Shown here in pieces: positions 29,332 to 36,607 of a DNA stretch of 64,000 bases. The notes beneath the pieces are model-generated. The model was not told the origin of the DNA. It ran no database searches and was given only the letters and a program-made list of their open reading frames with translations. The position numbers and the translations under genes are program-made. The stretch's first letter is position 1; every line of letters starts with the position of its first letter. The DNA comes from Rosistilla carotiformis (GTDB lineage Bacteria > Planctomycetota > Planctomycetia > Pirellulales > Pirellulaceae). The DNA is taken from NCBI RefSeq assembly GCF_007753095.1, contig NZ_CP036348.1:3596001-3660000 (forward strand), in the 5' to 3' direction.

Positions 29332-29613
29332 TCAGTTTCCCTTGGTGATTTCCTTCAGCATCGAAATATCCAAAGCTTGGTCGGCCACAATCTTCTTGAG
29401 TCGGTTGTTCTCCTCCTCAAGTGCCCTAAGACGCTTGGCCTCTTCGCTCTTCATGCCGCCATACTGGCTCCGCCAGCGGCTCAGCGTGGCCTCGCTAACT
29501 TCCAGTGCTTGGAGAACCTCACCCACGCTCTTGTCGGCGGCAAGCATGGCATCCGCGTCACGCAGCTTCTTGATGATCTGTTCGGGTGAATGTCGTCGTC
29601 GTTTCTTGCTCAT
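29332..29613 (-). CDS. IS3-family transposase OrfA
   Basis: A 93-residue OrfA with an N-terminal helix-turn-helix (SPEQIIKKLRDADAMLAADKSVGEVLQALEVSEATLSRWRSQYGG) and a C-terminal leucine-zipper-like coil (EEENNRLKKIVADQALDISMLKEI). This is the classic IS407-type DNA-binding component. It ends just before the orfB frame, which is open in the -1 frame across the OrfA end. Confidence 0.92.
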   Translation of the reverse strand: MSKKRRRHSPEQIIKKLRDADAMLAADKSVGEVLQALEVSEATLSRWRSQYGGMKSEEAKRLRALEEENNRLKKIVADQALDISMLKEITKGN

Positions 29614-30581
29614 GGAAAATCCTTTGCCGGAATTGGCTCTAGACTTTCATAACACCTGGATCAGGTTTTGGGGAGCATTCCAAGGTGTTCAATTTGATTG
29701 AGAAAGTGCTGGCCGATGACGGCAGTTTCTTTCTGAATGTCGGAAGAACTTCTCAGAAGCCATGGCTTGCACAACGTGTTGTGGAATTGTTGCGTTTTCG
29801 ATTCAAACTTCAAAACGAGATCATTTGGGCAAAATCCGTAACGGTGAATGATCGGTCCTATGGACAATTTCGCCCTGTGCCGGGCAAGCGATTCTTAACG
29901 CCGACCCACGAACATGTTTACCACCTGACCAAACGTGGTGACGTGGAAATCGACCGACTTGCCCTTGGCGTTCCCTATTCTCATCGGACAGGTCTCTATC
30001 GATTCAAGAACTTTGAAGATACCCGGTGTGGAGGAACCATTTGGACAATTCCCCACGACAGCACCAAGAGCCGTGAGGATAAATGGTCGCATCCTTGCCC
30101 ATTTCCGGTGGAGCTTCCTGTTCGCTGCATCAAATTGCATGGCATCAAGGAGGGCATGACCGTTCTTGATCCGTTCAATGGTGTTGGCGGATCGACGACG
30201 GCGATGGCTCAATTGGGCGTCAATGGGATCGGGATCGACCTCGATGAAGGATATTGCCAAACCGCAAAGTCACGACTGCTTGAAGAGCAGGACCGAATCG
30301 CTCAATTTCGAAAAACCACAACCGACTCGGAGGATGCAGATATGGAAGAGTTGCTCTACTTGCGACAAGAACTCATGGTGATCTTGGAGGACTGCATTGA
30401 CCTTGGCGGCCAAAGTTCGCAGCAAAATATCAAAGAACTTTATGAAATGATGGAGTCGAGCAAACAGTTTGGGTTCAATGTCGTGCTTGCTTCCATTAGT
30501 CCCGAACTCCACGAGTTCTATCGGGGATTGCCTGCCTCACTTGCTGCGTAACCAGAAGTGTCGTTGATAATTGGCTCCCTC

Positions 30582-31143
30582 GGTCGCTTAATAGCGACCA
30601 GTCTAAGTCCGAAAACAAATTTTGCATTCGTTAATAGGGCATTTGGGTTCAGTCCGTGATTCGCTGTTGAAACAACGGTTTCTTGGTTGCCATGTACATG
30701 CTTGTTGTAAATCGACACTGGGCTGGCCTGATCAGCTTTCGTTTCATACCCACTAACTCTTCAGGTCGATTATCAACACCTCGCTATTAACGAGGAATCA
30801 CTTCGCACATCGGGTTGAAAACGCTTTCTCTCCCGCCAGCGTTTCTTTGTGACACAAAATCCCATCGGATGAAAAGTTTGCGGCACAAAGATTGAGATTA
30901 TCAAATCTTTGTGTCACAAACCTCTGGCAAGCGACTGTTACTCATCGACTTTGAGTTTGAAAGATGGCACTTAATAACCGGCATCTTCCAGTTGGCAGCG
31001 GTTAATAGCGGTCATGTTTTTGATGACCAATAAAATATTTGACGGGATTTTTTGGTTCCTGTAAAATCCCGCCTCAACGAAACAATTACCGATCAAAGCT
31101 ACACCAAATCTACTTCTTCATAACTGATGACGCTCGCTATTAG
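30582..31143. repeat. Iteron-like and palindromic repeat region, candidate replication origin
   Basis: The 770-base gene-free gap 30552-31319 holds repeated TTAATAGCG motifs: exact at 30588-30596 (+), 30782-30790 (-) and 31002-31010 (+); one mismatch at 30631-30639 (+) and 31135-31143 (-); a partial copy at 30971. Several sit in dyads, e.g. GGTCGCTTAATAGCGACC (30582-30599). The 13-bp palindrome TTTGTGACACAAA (30846-30858) recurs inverted at 30908-30920 beside a CACAAAGATT stem. An AT-rich tract (about 31025-31040) precedes a CGGGATTTT/AAAATCCCG hairpin (31043-31071). Repeats, palindromes and AT-rich DNA upstream of a rep-like gene are the layout of plasmid origins. Regulation alone could also explain it. 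Confidence 0.55.
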
Positions 31144-31319
31144 CGTCTCCCAACTCGCTCATGGAAGCGGTTGGTAACGCACATCACCTCGTGACTCGTG
31201 CGCCCCGCCTTCGCAACCAGTTGTTGCCGAAGGTCTTTTTACGACACCCATTCTCCCGGTCCCAGAACAAGGTCGTTGTGACTGGGATCAACAAGCAACA
31301 CTCACACTAGGAACGTGAC

Positions 31320-31649
31320 ATGGATGTAGTTGAAATGATGGAAGATCAATTTCCCGGCTGTGCCAATGGACGCCGACTGCGGTTATTGCGAGAAGCGATA
31401 AGCGATTTAGTTGAACAAGTCCTGAAAACTGTGAACTCAAGCTCCACTTTGCCAAAGGGATACTTGGCTCGAAATCAGGCGACCCTTCAATTGGCTCGAC
31501 AGCAAGCAGCGGAGATGGAAGCCAATCTTCAAGCAACGGAATTTGCAGTCACAGACAGTGAGCTTTCAATGGCCGTCAGACAGGGGATCAATGTATTTGA
31601 AGAAAGGTCATCGCAGGAAACGTCCGACTGGAAAATCCTCGTATTTTGA
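31320..31649 (+). CDS. Hypothetical protein near the candidate origin
   Basis: A 109-residue helical protein starting MDVVEMMEDQFPGCANG, with AGGAA upstream of ATG 31320. Predicted helices at about 20-40 and 50-80 (ARNQATLQLARQQAAEMEANLQ) may form a coiled coil. No known domain. It is the first gene after the iteron-like region and lies upstream of the small HTH and rep-like genes, so it could belong to a replication-control unit. Confidence 0.5.
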   Translation: MDVVEMMEDQFPGCANGRRLRLLREAISDLVEQVLKTVNSSSTLPKGYLARNQATLQLARQQAAEMEANLQATEFAVTDSELSMAVRQGINVFEERSSQETSDWKILVF

Positions 31650-31724
31650 AAGACTGCGATCTAAAAAACAAATATTCTTCGCTCAGAAAACTGCCGGGAT
31701 TACTACATAAGTAAGGAGGGAAAA

Positions 31725-31940
31725 ATGCGACTGACACCACAACAAAGAAGAGAAAAACTGGAGATGTTTAATATGGCTGAGGCATCAAGAGTGATCGGCA
31801 TCGATCAGGACCAGTTTTACAAAGACGTTTGGGAAGGACGTGTTGTTCAACCAACGAAAGTATTTGCCCGAAGGGCTTATTACACCATTCGGGAAATAAA
31901 TGAACTGAAATCTTATTACAAGAAAGTGAAAGACAACTAG
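31725..31940 (+). CDS. Small MerR/excisionase-like helix-turn-helix protein
   Basis: A 71-residue basic protein with a perfect AAGGAGG ribosome site before ATG 31725. NMAEASRVIGIDQDQFYKDVWEGRVVQPTKVFARRAYYTIREINELKSYY reads as a winged HTH of the excisionase/MerR-like type: a helix pair, then a wing leading into the 'YxxxEI..L' helix. It probably binds DNA, either controlling the downstream rep-like gene or acting as a recombination directionality factor for the integrase. It lies 84 bases before the rep-like start. Confidence 0.7.
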   Translation: MRLTPQQRREKLEMFNMAEASRVIGIDQDQFYKDVWEGRVVQPTKVFARRAYYTIREINELKSYYKKVKDN

Positions 31941-31961
31941 GCGAATGATTGGCACAAAAAA

Positions 31962-31993
31962 ACCGCCAGTGTTGTGATCCCAACACTGGCGGT
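31962..31993. terminator. Strong hairpin upstream of the rep-like gene
   Basis: A perfect 13-bp stem, ACCGCCAGTGTTG (31962-31974) with CAACACTGGCGGT (31981-31993), loop TGATCC. On the plus strand the A-run precedes it and no T-run follows. On the minus strand it is followed by a T-run, so it would end transcription coming leftward out of the rep-like gene, as for an antisense RNA, or act as a leader structure for rep. Confidence 0.6.
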
Positions 31994-32000
31994 CGCCAAT

Positions 32001-32013
32001 CCGAACATGTCGG
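32001..32013. promoter_or_regulatory. Dyad abutting the ribosome site of the rep-like gene
   Basis: CCGAACATGTCGG, followed directly by AAAGGAA, lies 12 bases before ATG 32025. The 11 bases ACATGTCGGAA (32005-32015) recur exactly at 62234-62244 upstream of the BREX operon. It is probably a repressor site overlapping the translation start region. Confidence 0.45.
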
Positions 32014-32024
32014 AAAGGAATGCA

Positions 32025-33920
32025 ATGTATAATAGTAAAGATAAAAGTAATTCTTCTGAAGAAAGCAAAAAGAAAAACGAGGTCAACGAACTTGCTCAGG
32101 CAACATTTGACTCCTTCAAGCCGTTCATCAACATCTTTGATTCCGGCCTGAAAGTCTTGGACCGATACATCCATGTCATCACCAAGGATGACTGGCGACT
32201 CCATGCCCGTTACAAGAACGGTGAAAAACCGACTTATCCAGATGGCAGCAAGTTTAACCCGTACCTCGATATTGTCAGAAATATCTACAACCCAAAGTTT
32301 GTCCAAGAGCAAATCGATTGTGAAGAGATAAGGGCATACACTTCCGGCAACCGTGGATTGGGGCTTCTGTACATCGATCTTGACGCTCACAAGTTGTGGC
32401 AAACAGACCAGAAAGACTCGCTGGAGATCCTGCAAACGATCTTTCCAGAAGCATTTTATCGAGGATCATCCAGAGGCGAAAACGGGTATCTGAAAGTCAG
32501 GTACAACTCTGTTGAGGCGTTCAATGAAGTTGCTGACCAGTTGCAGGATGTGATGGGGAGATGGTTCCTACAGAATCAGATCCTCTGTGACTTCGAAATC
32601 AAAGGGACCATAACCACAAAGCACAACTCAGGCAAACTTGCAAAATTACCGTTTACAAACCTTGCGAAGCTTACCGCTTCATCGCAAGGTTGGGGATTTG
32701 ATGAGCTTGATCGTTTCAATGCCTGCCCAATTGTTCCTTTGTGGCGTGTCAAAGAGGTCGTTGATCGGCTTGAGGCTGACCTTGATCCTGACCTTGTTGC
32801 CAAAGGCTGGGAGCAAAAAAATCGTTTTATTCAGCGTGACAATGCAAACGACCAGTTGACCAAAAAGCTGCGTGGTTTTGGTTGGACTGGCACTGATGAA
32901 TATATCCTCAGAGAGTTCAACAAGATCAAATCGGAACAGAGCAGAGGCGACGGCAAGATCCGAATCCCTGTTTACAATAACGTCGTCGAAGATGTTGATG
33001 CTTCCCAACCCTCGTTGAGCCCCAAGCAACCAAGGTTTGCACCGAAGGCTGAAGTTGCCTCAACCGACCGTGATGGATTTGCTGAAGGTGATGCGTTCGC
33101 CCGTAATTTTGACGACCTGCTTCCTTTCACACGACAATTTTACAAGCAGCATAAGCGATTCCCTTCGCTTGAAGATGCCTTGGTGCATTTGAGGGACAGC
33201 GGATTGTTTTCAGGATGCTGGGATGACAACGAAAGTCGTCGTCAATGTCGTGTTGGCCAGATCCTTTCTTACATCGAAGACAGCTTTGATCCGGCATTGT
33301 TGGGAAACGATGATGCAAGGCCAGTTGTTCTGAAATCAGGGAAGTTCTCTTGGTGGGTTTCAAAAAAGTTTGGTCGTGGGATCAACATGGAAGCCAAAAC
33401 ACGTCTAGTTCGAACATTTGATCCAGTCTCCTTGACGGCTCCTGTCACCGTGACCAAGGCATTTGTTCCTGCTCGATTCATCGAGACTTTTACAACGGTC
33501 GCCAATTTTTGCCTCAATGATGATCCACTGGAGAACAAAGCGGTGCCAACCAATCGCTTCAAAAAGATTTGGAATATGGTTGTTGATGGGGCAGTTTGGA
33601 ATCAGACCTATTTTCAAATTGTCAGGGACATGTTTGATCGAATGGGGATCATCAAGATTTATGATCGCAACCATGAAACTGGAAAAGCTTGGCGTTGGGT
33701 TTCCGGTAGTTCGTTTCCAGCAGGCAGTTGGAAAGAAGAACAGACCAAGTTGAAGAAGCTCTGGAAACGATTCAGTTCAGGAAAAACATTTTCTGAATTT
33801 ATCGCAGGTATAAACAAAGATAGAAACAACAAGCTACTTAATACACTGTATCAAACCGTTTCCCAAAATTCTGATCATTTGGGGGCTGCCATGGTAAACG
33901 GTCCTCGTCCAGACATCTAA
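32025..33920 (+). CDS. Replication / primase-like protein (possible AEP fold)
   Basis: A 631-residue protein. YIDLDAHKLW (D118, D120) resembles the catalytic D-x-D of archaeo-eukaryotic primase folds, with RGSSRGENGYLKVRY nearby in place of the usual sGxGxH. A C-terminal region (about 480-580, RFIETFTTVANFC, FKKIWNMVVDGAVWNQTYFQIVRDMFDRMG) looks like a winged HTH. ATG 32025 has AAAGGAA upstream; the 31974 ATG lies inside a hairpin and is rejected. It follows iteron-like DNA, a small HTH gene and a dyad, so a replication-initiation role for the island is the best guess. No database family is certain from sequence alone. Confidence 0.6.
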   Translation: MYNSKDKSNSSEESKKKNEVNELAQATFDSFKPFINIFDSGLKVLDRYIHVITKDDWRLHARYKNGEKPTYPDGSKFNPYLDIVRNIYNPKFVQEQIDCEEIRAYTSGNRGLGLLYIDLDAHKLWQTDQKDSLEILQTIFPEAFYRGSSRGENGYLKVRYNSVEAFNEVADQLQDVMGRWFLQNQILCDFEIKGTITTKHNSGKLAKLPFTNLAKLTASSQGWGFDELDRFNACPIVPLWRVKEVVDRLEADLDPDLVAKGWEQKNRFIQRDNANDQLTKKLRGFGWTGTDEYILREFNKIKSEQSRGDGKIRIPVYNNVVEDVDASQPSLSPKQPRFAPKAEVASTDRDGFAEGDAFARNFDDLLPFTRQFYKQHKRFPSLEDALVHLRDSGLFSGCWDDNESRRQCRVGQILSYIEDSFDPALLGNDDARPVVLKSGKFSWWVSKKFGRGINMEAKTRLVRTFDPVSLTAPVTVTKAFVPARFIETFTTVANFCLNDDPLENKAVPTNRFKKIWNMVVDGAVWNQTYFQIVRDMFDRMGIIKIYDRNHETGKAWRWVSGSSFPAGSWKEEQTKLKKLWKRFSSGKTFSEFIAGINKDRNNKLLNTLYQTVSQNSDHLGAAMVNGPRPDI

Positions 33921-34046
33921 AGAGCCACCAACGGCCTTCAGAACAATCAGAAACACGAATTTTGGAACAGAAGACGGGGAAGGTACGGACTGACTTCATC
34001 TTTTGACCCCAAAGACAATTCAAAGTTAAAGTCACAAGGAGAAAAC

Positions 34047-34283
34047 ATGTTCAAGGAAGACAAGCAATCACAAGCAGAACGGACAAATCGAAACATTCTG
34101 AATTTTGTTCTTACCACAAGACAATACGTTGATCAAATTAACGACATCATGAAGGCTGAATTTGCCTCTCTAGGGCTCTCGCCAAGAATCAGGCTGGAAG
34201 ATTATGGGCAGCGGCAGAAAGCGTTCAGAGAGGCTCACAGAGCCTTTAGTGAGCAACGTGGAAGGAAGGGTATGCCGTGGTAG
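34047..34283 (+). CDS. Small hypothetical protein
   Basis: A 78-residue basic, helical protein with AAGGAG upstream of ATG 34047. It begins MFKEDKQSQAERTNRNILNFVLTTRQYVDQIND and ends in a basic tail. No recognisable motif. It lies 126 bases after the rep-like gene and may belong to the same transcript. Confidence 0.6.
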   Translation: MFKEDKQSQAERTNRNILNFVLTTRQYVDQINDIMKAEFASLGLSPRIRLEDYGQRQKAFREAHRAFSEQRGRKGMPW

Positions 34284-34597
34284 CCGTCAAGGATATATGC
34301 CACCTCCAATTTACAATCTGCGAGTTCAACTTTTGGGCTGAAACATTTCATACATGCTAACGATCAACGATGGTGACAAGAGAATTTGCCCTTAAAGCGC
34401 AGATTTGTTAAAACCACAATCATCACTGAAAGATACTGACGAGCAACTGCAAAACTACTTCTTTTTACTGGGCGTTTTCTGTAACGCCCGCTCCTTCGCC
34501 CTGTCGGTGAACGAGCCATCAGCCTGATTCAATTGGCTGATATGTTTCCCGAACCAACTGTGCTTGAACGTGCGCAGAAAACTACAAGGAAGTAGCA
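34284..34597. other. Gene-free leader with two hairpins before the ArdC-like gene
   Basis: These 314 bases carry no convincing gene. GGGCGTT (34470-34476) pairs with AACGCCC (34483-34489), and TCAGCC pairs with GGCTGA around 34519-34540. Neither is followed by a T-run on the plus strand, so they may be leader structures rather than terminators. Confidence 0.4.
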
Positions 34598-35449
34598 ATG
34601 ATAATGAAGAACAAGGCTGAAGAAGCCGCAAAACAAATTCTCAGTGCTTTCGAATCACCAGAGTCACTTCCCGGCCCAATAGCGAGGGTCATTGTGAACA
34701 GGAGAGACGGATCACCATGCCGGAAATGGTCGTGGCGGAATCAACTCATTGTCGCCATCAACGGTTATTCGGAGGCTCGGGGATTTCGGCAATGGGATAA
34801 AGTCGAGCGTCGTGTCAAGAAAGGTGAGAAGTCGATTCGAATCCTTTCACCACTTTCTAAATCGATTAAGGATAAGAACGATGAGGATCGAATCATGGTT
34901 TACGGTTTTCGGGGGACACCAGTGTTTGGAATCGAACAGACGGAGGGGAAGCCAATTACAGGTTGTGACCGGGAGGTTTTAGCATGGCTAAATGATCTCC
35001 CGCTTCGAGAAGTCGCTGATGCTTGGGGCCTTTCGGTCGAAGCATACAATGGATCTGGTGCGAATTACGCTGGCGTCTATCGTCATGACCAATCGATTGC
35101 GTTGGGAGTCAAAGATTTATCTACATGGTGCCATGAGTTGGTTCACGCTGCCGATCACCGCAATGGTAAGCTCCAAGGCAGCAGTAAACCAAGTCAAGAA
35201 ATCGTGGCTCAACTTGGTAGTTCAGTGATCCTAACAATACTGGGGTTCAAACATGATGCCGATCTGGGCCGATGTTGGAGTTACATCCAACAGTTTGCTG
35301 GCGAAAGCACAGACAAGGCATTGAAGAAATGTGGTGAAGTCTTAGATCGCACCTGCGATGCGGTTGCGTTGATCCTTGATGAAGCCGAAAGGCTCTCATT
35401 GGAACCAGCGGCAAACAGTGAGCGAGGTGAAACAAATGAGACGATTTGA
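34598..35449 (+). CDS. ArdC-like antirestriction metallopeptidase
   Basis: A 283-residue protein. The N-terminal ArdC-type domain (about 15-105) shows PCRKWSWRNQLIVAINGYSEARGFRQW and VKKGEKSIRILSP, as in plasmid ArdC proteins that bind single-stranded DNA and protect incoming DNA from restriction. The second half is a zincin with HExxH (WCHELVHAADH) and a later Gln/Glu-rich helix. ArdC genes typically ride on conjugative plasmids and are expressed on entry. AAGGAAG precedes ATG 34598, and the next gene overlaps its 3' end. On this island it stands with BREX, so protection of the element during transfer is a reasonable role. Confidence 0.85.
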   Translation: MIMKNKAEEAAKQILSAFESPESLPGPIARVIVNRRDGSPCRKWSWRNQLIVAINGYSEARGFRQWDKVERRVKKGEKSIRILSPLSKSIKDKNDEDRIMVYGFRGTPVFGIEQTEGKPITGCDREVLAWLNDLPLREVADAWGLSVEAYNGSGANYAGVYRHDQSIALGVKDLSTWCHELVHAADHRNGKLQGSSKPSQEIVAQLGSSVILTILGFKHDADLGRCWSYIQQFAGESTDKALKKCGEVLDRTCDAVALILDEAERLSLEPAANSERGETNETI

Positions 35450-35966
35450 TTTTTCAGACCGCTGGCGGAAACAAATAGTTCCTTTGCTCGACGACCTCGA
35501 AGTGGTGTTGCCACTGACGTTGGGAATGAAGCTGCTCACCATGGAGTATCAGGCAGGTGATCCACCGTGCAGCTATGGAGACGGGGAATTTGAAAGACGG
35601 CGACCAAGAGAGGGCTGTTTATCGTGGTATCAACCAAGGAGATGCTGCCACAATATTGCCCCTTTCTGTTGGGCGATTGGAAGAAAGCTCTATCCGAATC
35701 TTAACTGGGGATTTGTTTCAAGCAATTTCCATACGGTCGTTGTCGGTTACGATTACGATTGGCAGAAACCAAGATGGCTGATGGATATCTTGCTCTTTCA
35801 GGATCACACACCTGAAGAATCATTGGAGCTTGTGAAAATAGAGGAATGGAAGTTCCATGCCACTCTGCCGGAATATTTTGCTTCGTTTGCTGCTGACCCG
35901 GATAAGGCCCTGAAGATTTTCAAGGAACAGGCTGGACGCAGTAATCGAGCGTTCTTGAGTGCCTAA
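35436..35966 (+). CDS. Hypothetical protein coupled to the ArdC-like gene
   Basis: A 176-residue protein starting at ATG 35436, 14 bases inside the ArdC gene, so it is probably translated by coupling. It begins MRRFDFSDRWRKQIVPLLDD; its middle is rich in aromatics and Cys (CSYGDGEF, RRCCHNIAPFCWAIG, HTVVVGYDYDWQKPRWLMDILLF). No known family, signal or membrane helix. The tail-to-tail neighbour is a macro-domain remnant. Confidence 0.65.
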   Translation: MRRFDFSDRWRKQIVPLLDDLEVVLPLTLGMKLLTMEYQAGDPPCSYGDGEFERRRPREGCLSWYQPRRCCHNIAPFCWAIGRKLYPNLNWGFVSSNFHTVVVGYDYDWQKPRWLMDILLFQDHTPEESLELVKIEEWKFHATLPEYFASFAADPDKALKIFKEQAGRSNRAFLSA

Positions 35967-36205
35967 CTTTCTGCCAAAAAGATGGTCGCTTTAAGCAACA
36001 ATCCAAAATTATCATTTTGGCGAAGCATGATTTCCTTCCTCTTCTCCTGATCGAAACCACCTGAACCGGTTTCGATCAGTGGGAAGGCGATGGACTGGAA
36101 GCTGTTGTCTTCGGCGACCCAATCGTTTGATCAACGCTAGTCCAACTTTTGTACTGGCGTGTTCCAAGATAGACTGGATCTCGTGTGACGGAGACAACTT
36201 GTTGA
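35963..36205 (-). pseudogene. Frameshifted macro-domain remnant
   Basis: On the minus strand, SFQSIAFPLIETGSGGFDQEKRKEIM followed by a stop at 35963-35965 matches the end of a macro domain (the SIAFP-x-x-x-TG loop that binds ADP-ribose). The preceding helix (SILEHASTKVGLALIKR) is in another frame from about 36131 upstream, so a frameshift separates them. The N-terminal half has been replaced by the HIT gene start. It was probably a DarG-like or other ADP-ribosyl-binding protein. A GATCGAAACC/GGTTTCGATC inverted repeat (36049-36077) lies within it. Confidence 0.5.
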
Positions 36206-36220
36206 ATTGGACAATAACCG

Positions 36221-36607
36221 ATGGATGGCAAATGCCCGTTTTGTGAACTCGCTCCAGAGAATATCTGGTTTCAAAACGAAACCGGTGTTGTTCTTTGGGA
36301 TGGCTTCCCTGTGTCCGAAGGGCATTCCCTTGTTGTCCATCATCAACACGTCGCCAGCCTCTTTGACCTTGAACCTGAACTCCAGTCAGAATTGTGGCGG
36401 CTGGTAACTGAAACACGGGAACGGCTTCAGGAGAAGTTTCAACCAGATGGTTATAACATTGGCCTGAACGACGGCGTTGCTGCTGGCCAGACTGTGATGC
36501 ACGCACACATCCATGTTATTCCTCGATGGAATGATGACGTTCCTGACCCACGAGGTGGTGTTCGATGGATCATCCCTGATAAAGCCAATTACTGGGGTGA
36601 CGAATGA
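36221..36607 (+). CDS. HIT-family nucleotide hydrolase/transferase
   Basis: A 128-residue histidine-triad protein. The N-terminal zinc-like CPFC, the central EGHSLVVHHQHV and the catalytic triad HAHIHVIPR (middle His as nucleophile) are all present. HIT proteins hydrolyse or transfer nucleotidyl groups from dinucleoside polyphosphates or AMP conjugates. The stop overlaps the next ATG (36604) by 4 bases, tying it to an HNH nuclease, an unusual pairing. It may clear a nucleotide product or tune the nuclease, which is inference. Confidence 0.9.
   Translation: MDGKCPFCELAPENIWFQNETGVVLWDGFPVSEGHSLVVHHQHVASLFDLEPELQSELWRLVTETRERLQEKFQPDGYNIGLNDGVAAGQTVMHAHIHVIPRWNDDVPDPRGGVRWIIPDKANYWGDE

Larger units (their letters stand above)
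28398..29682 (-). mobile_element. IS3-family (IS407-like group) insertion sequence, 1285 bp
   Basis: The element has TG...CA ends: TGGGATGCCCC at the left and, read inward from the right, TGGAATGCTCCCC. The inner inverted-repeat parts also match (CAGGCGTTATGAAAG against CAGGTGTTATGAAAG). It is flanked by the 4-bp direct repeat AGGT (28394-28397 and 29683-29686), the duplication size typical of the IS407 group. It carries orfA and orfB on the minus strand. Removing the element and one AGGT restores the host gene's frame exactly, so insertion was simple and probably recent. Confidence 0.92.
26311..30551 (+). pseudogene. Methyltransferase - ParB - methyltransferase fusion split by an IS element
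   Basis: Joining 26311-28397 to 29687-30551 restores one open frame of 983 residues. The first DNA methyltransferase domain has FDPPY (43-47) and [14 protein letters not shown] (about 330). A ParB/Spo0J-like nuclease domain follows from about 410 ([33 protein letters not shown]), then a second methyltransferase with TSIPYNIG and DPFNGVGGSTTAMAQLG. The IS inserted at codon GTG of DEVFNLIEK, so the current product ends after 726 residues with IS-encoded residues. ATG 27532 with upstream AAAGGAAA could start a separate ParB-methyltransferase product. The intact ancestor probably modified DNA, with ParB perhaps for partition or targeting. The first two domains may still be made. Confidence 0.85.

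Noticed and set aside
30582-31143. CRISPR array
   Set aside because: The repeats are short, in both orientations and irregularly spaced, unlike CRISPR repeats. No cas genes are present.
36012-36506. 164-codon minus-strand frame
   Set aside because: Mostly antisense to the HIT gene. Its tail is out of frame with the macro-domain SIAFP motif, so only the frameshifted remnant is kept.
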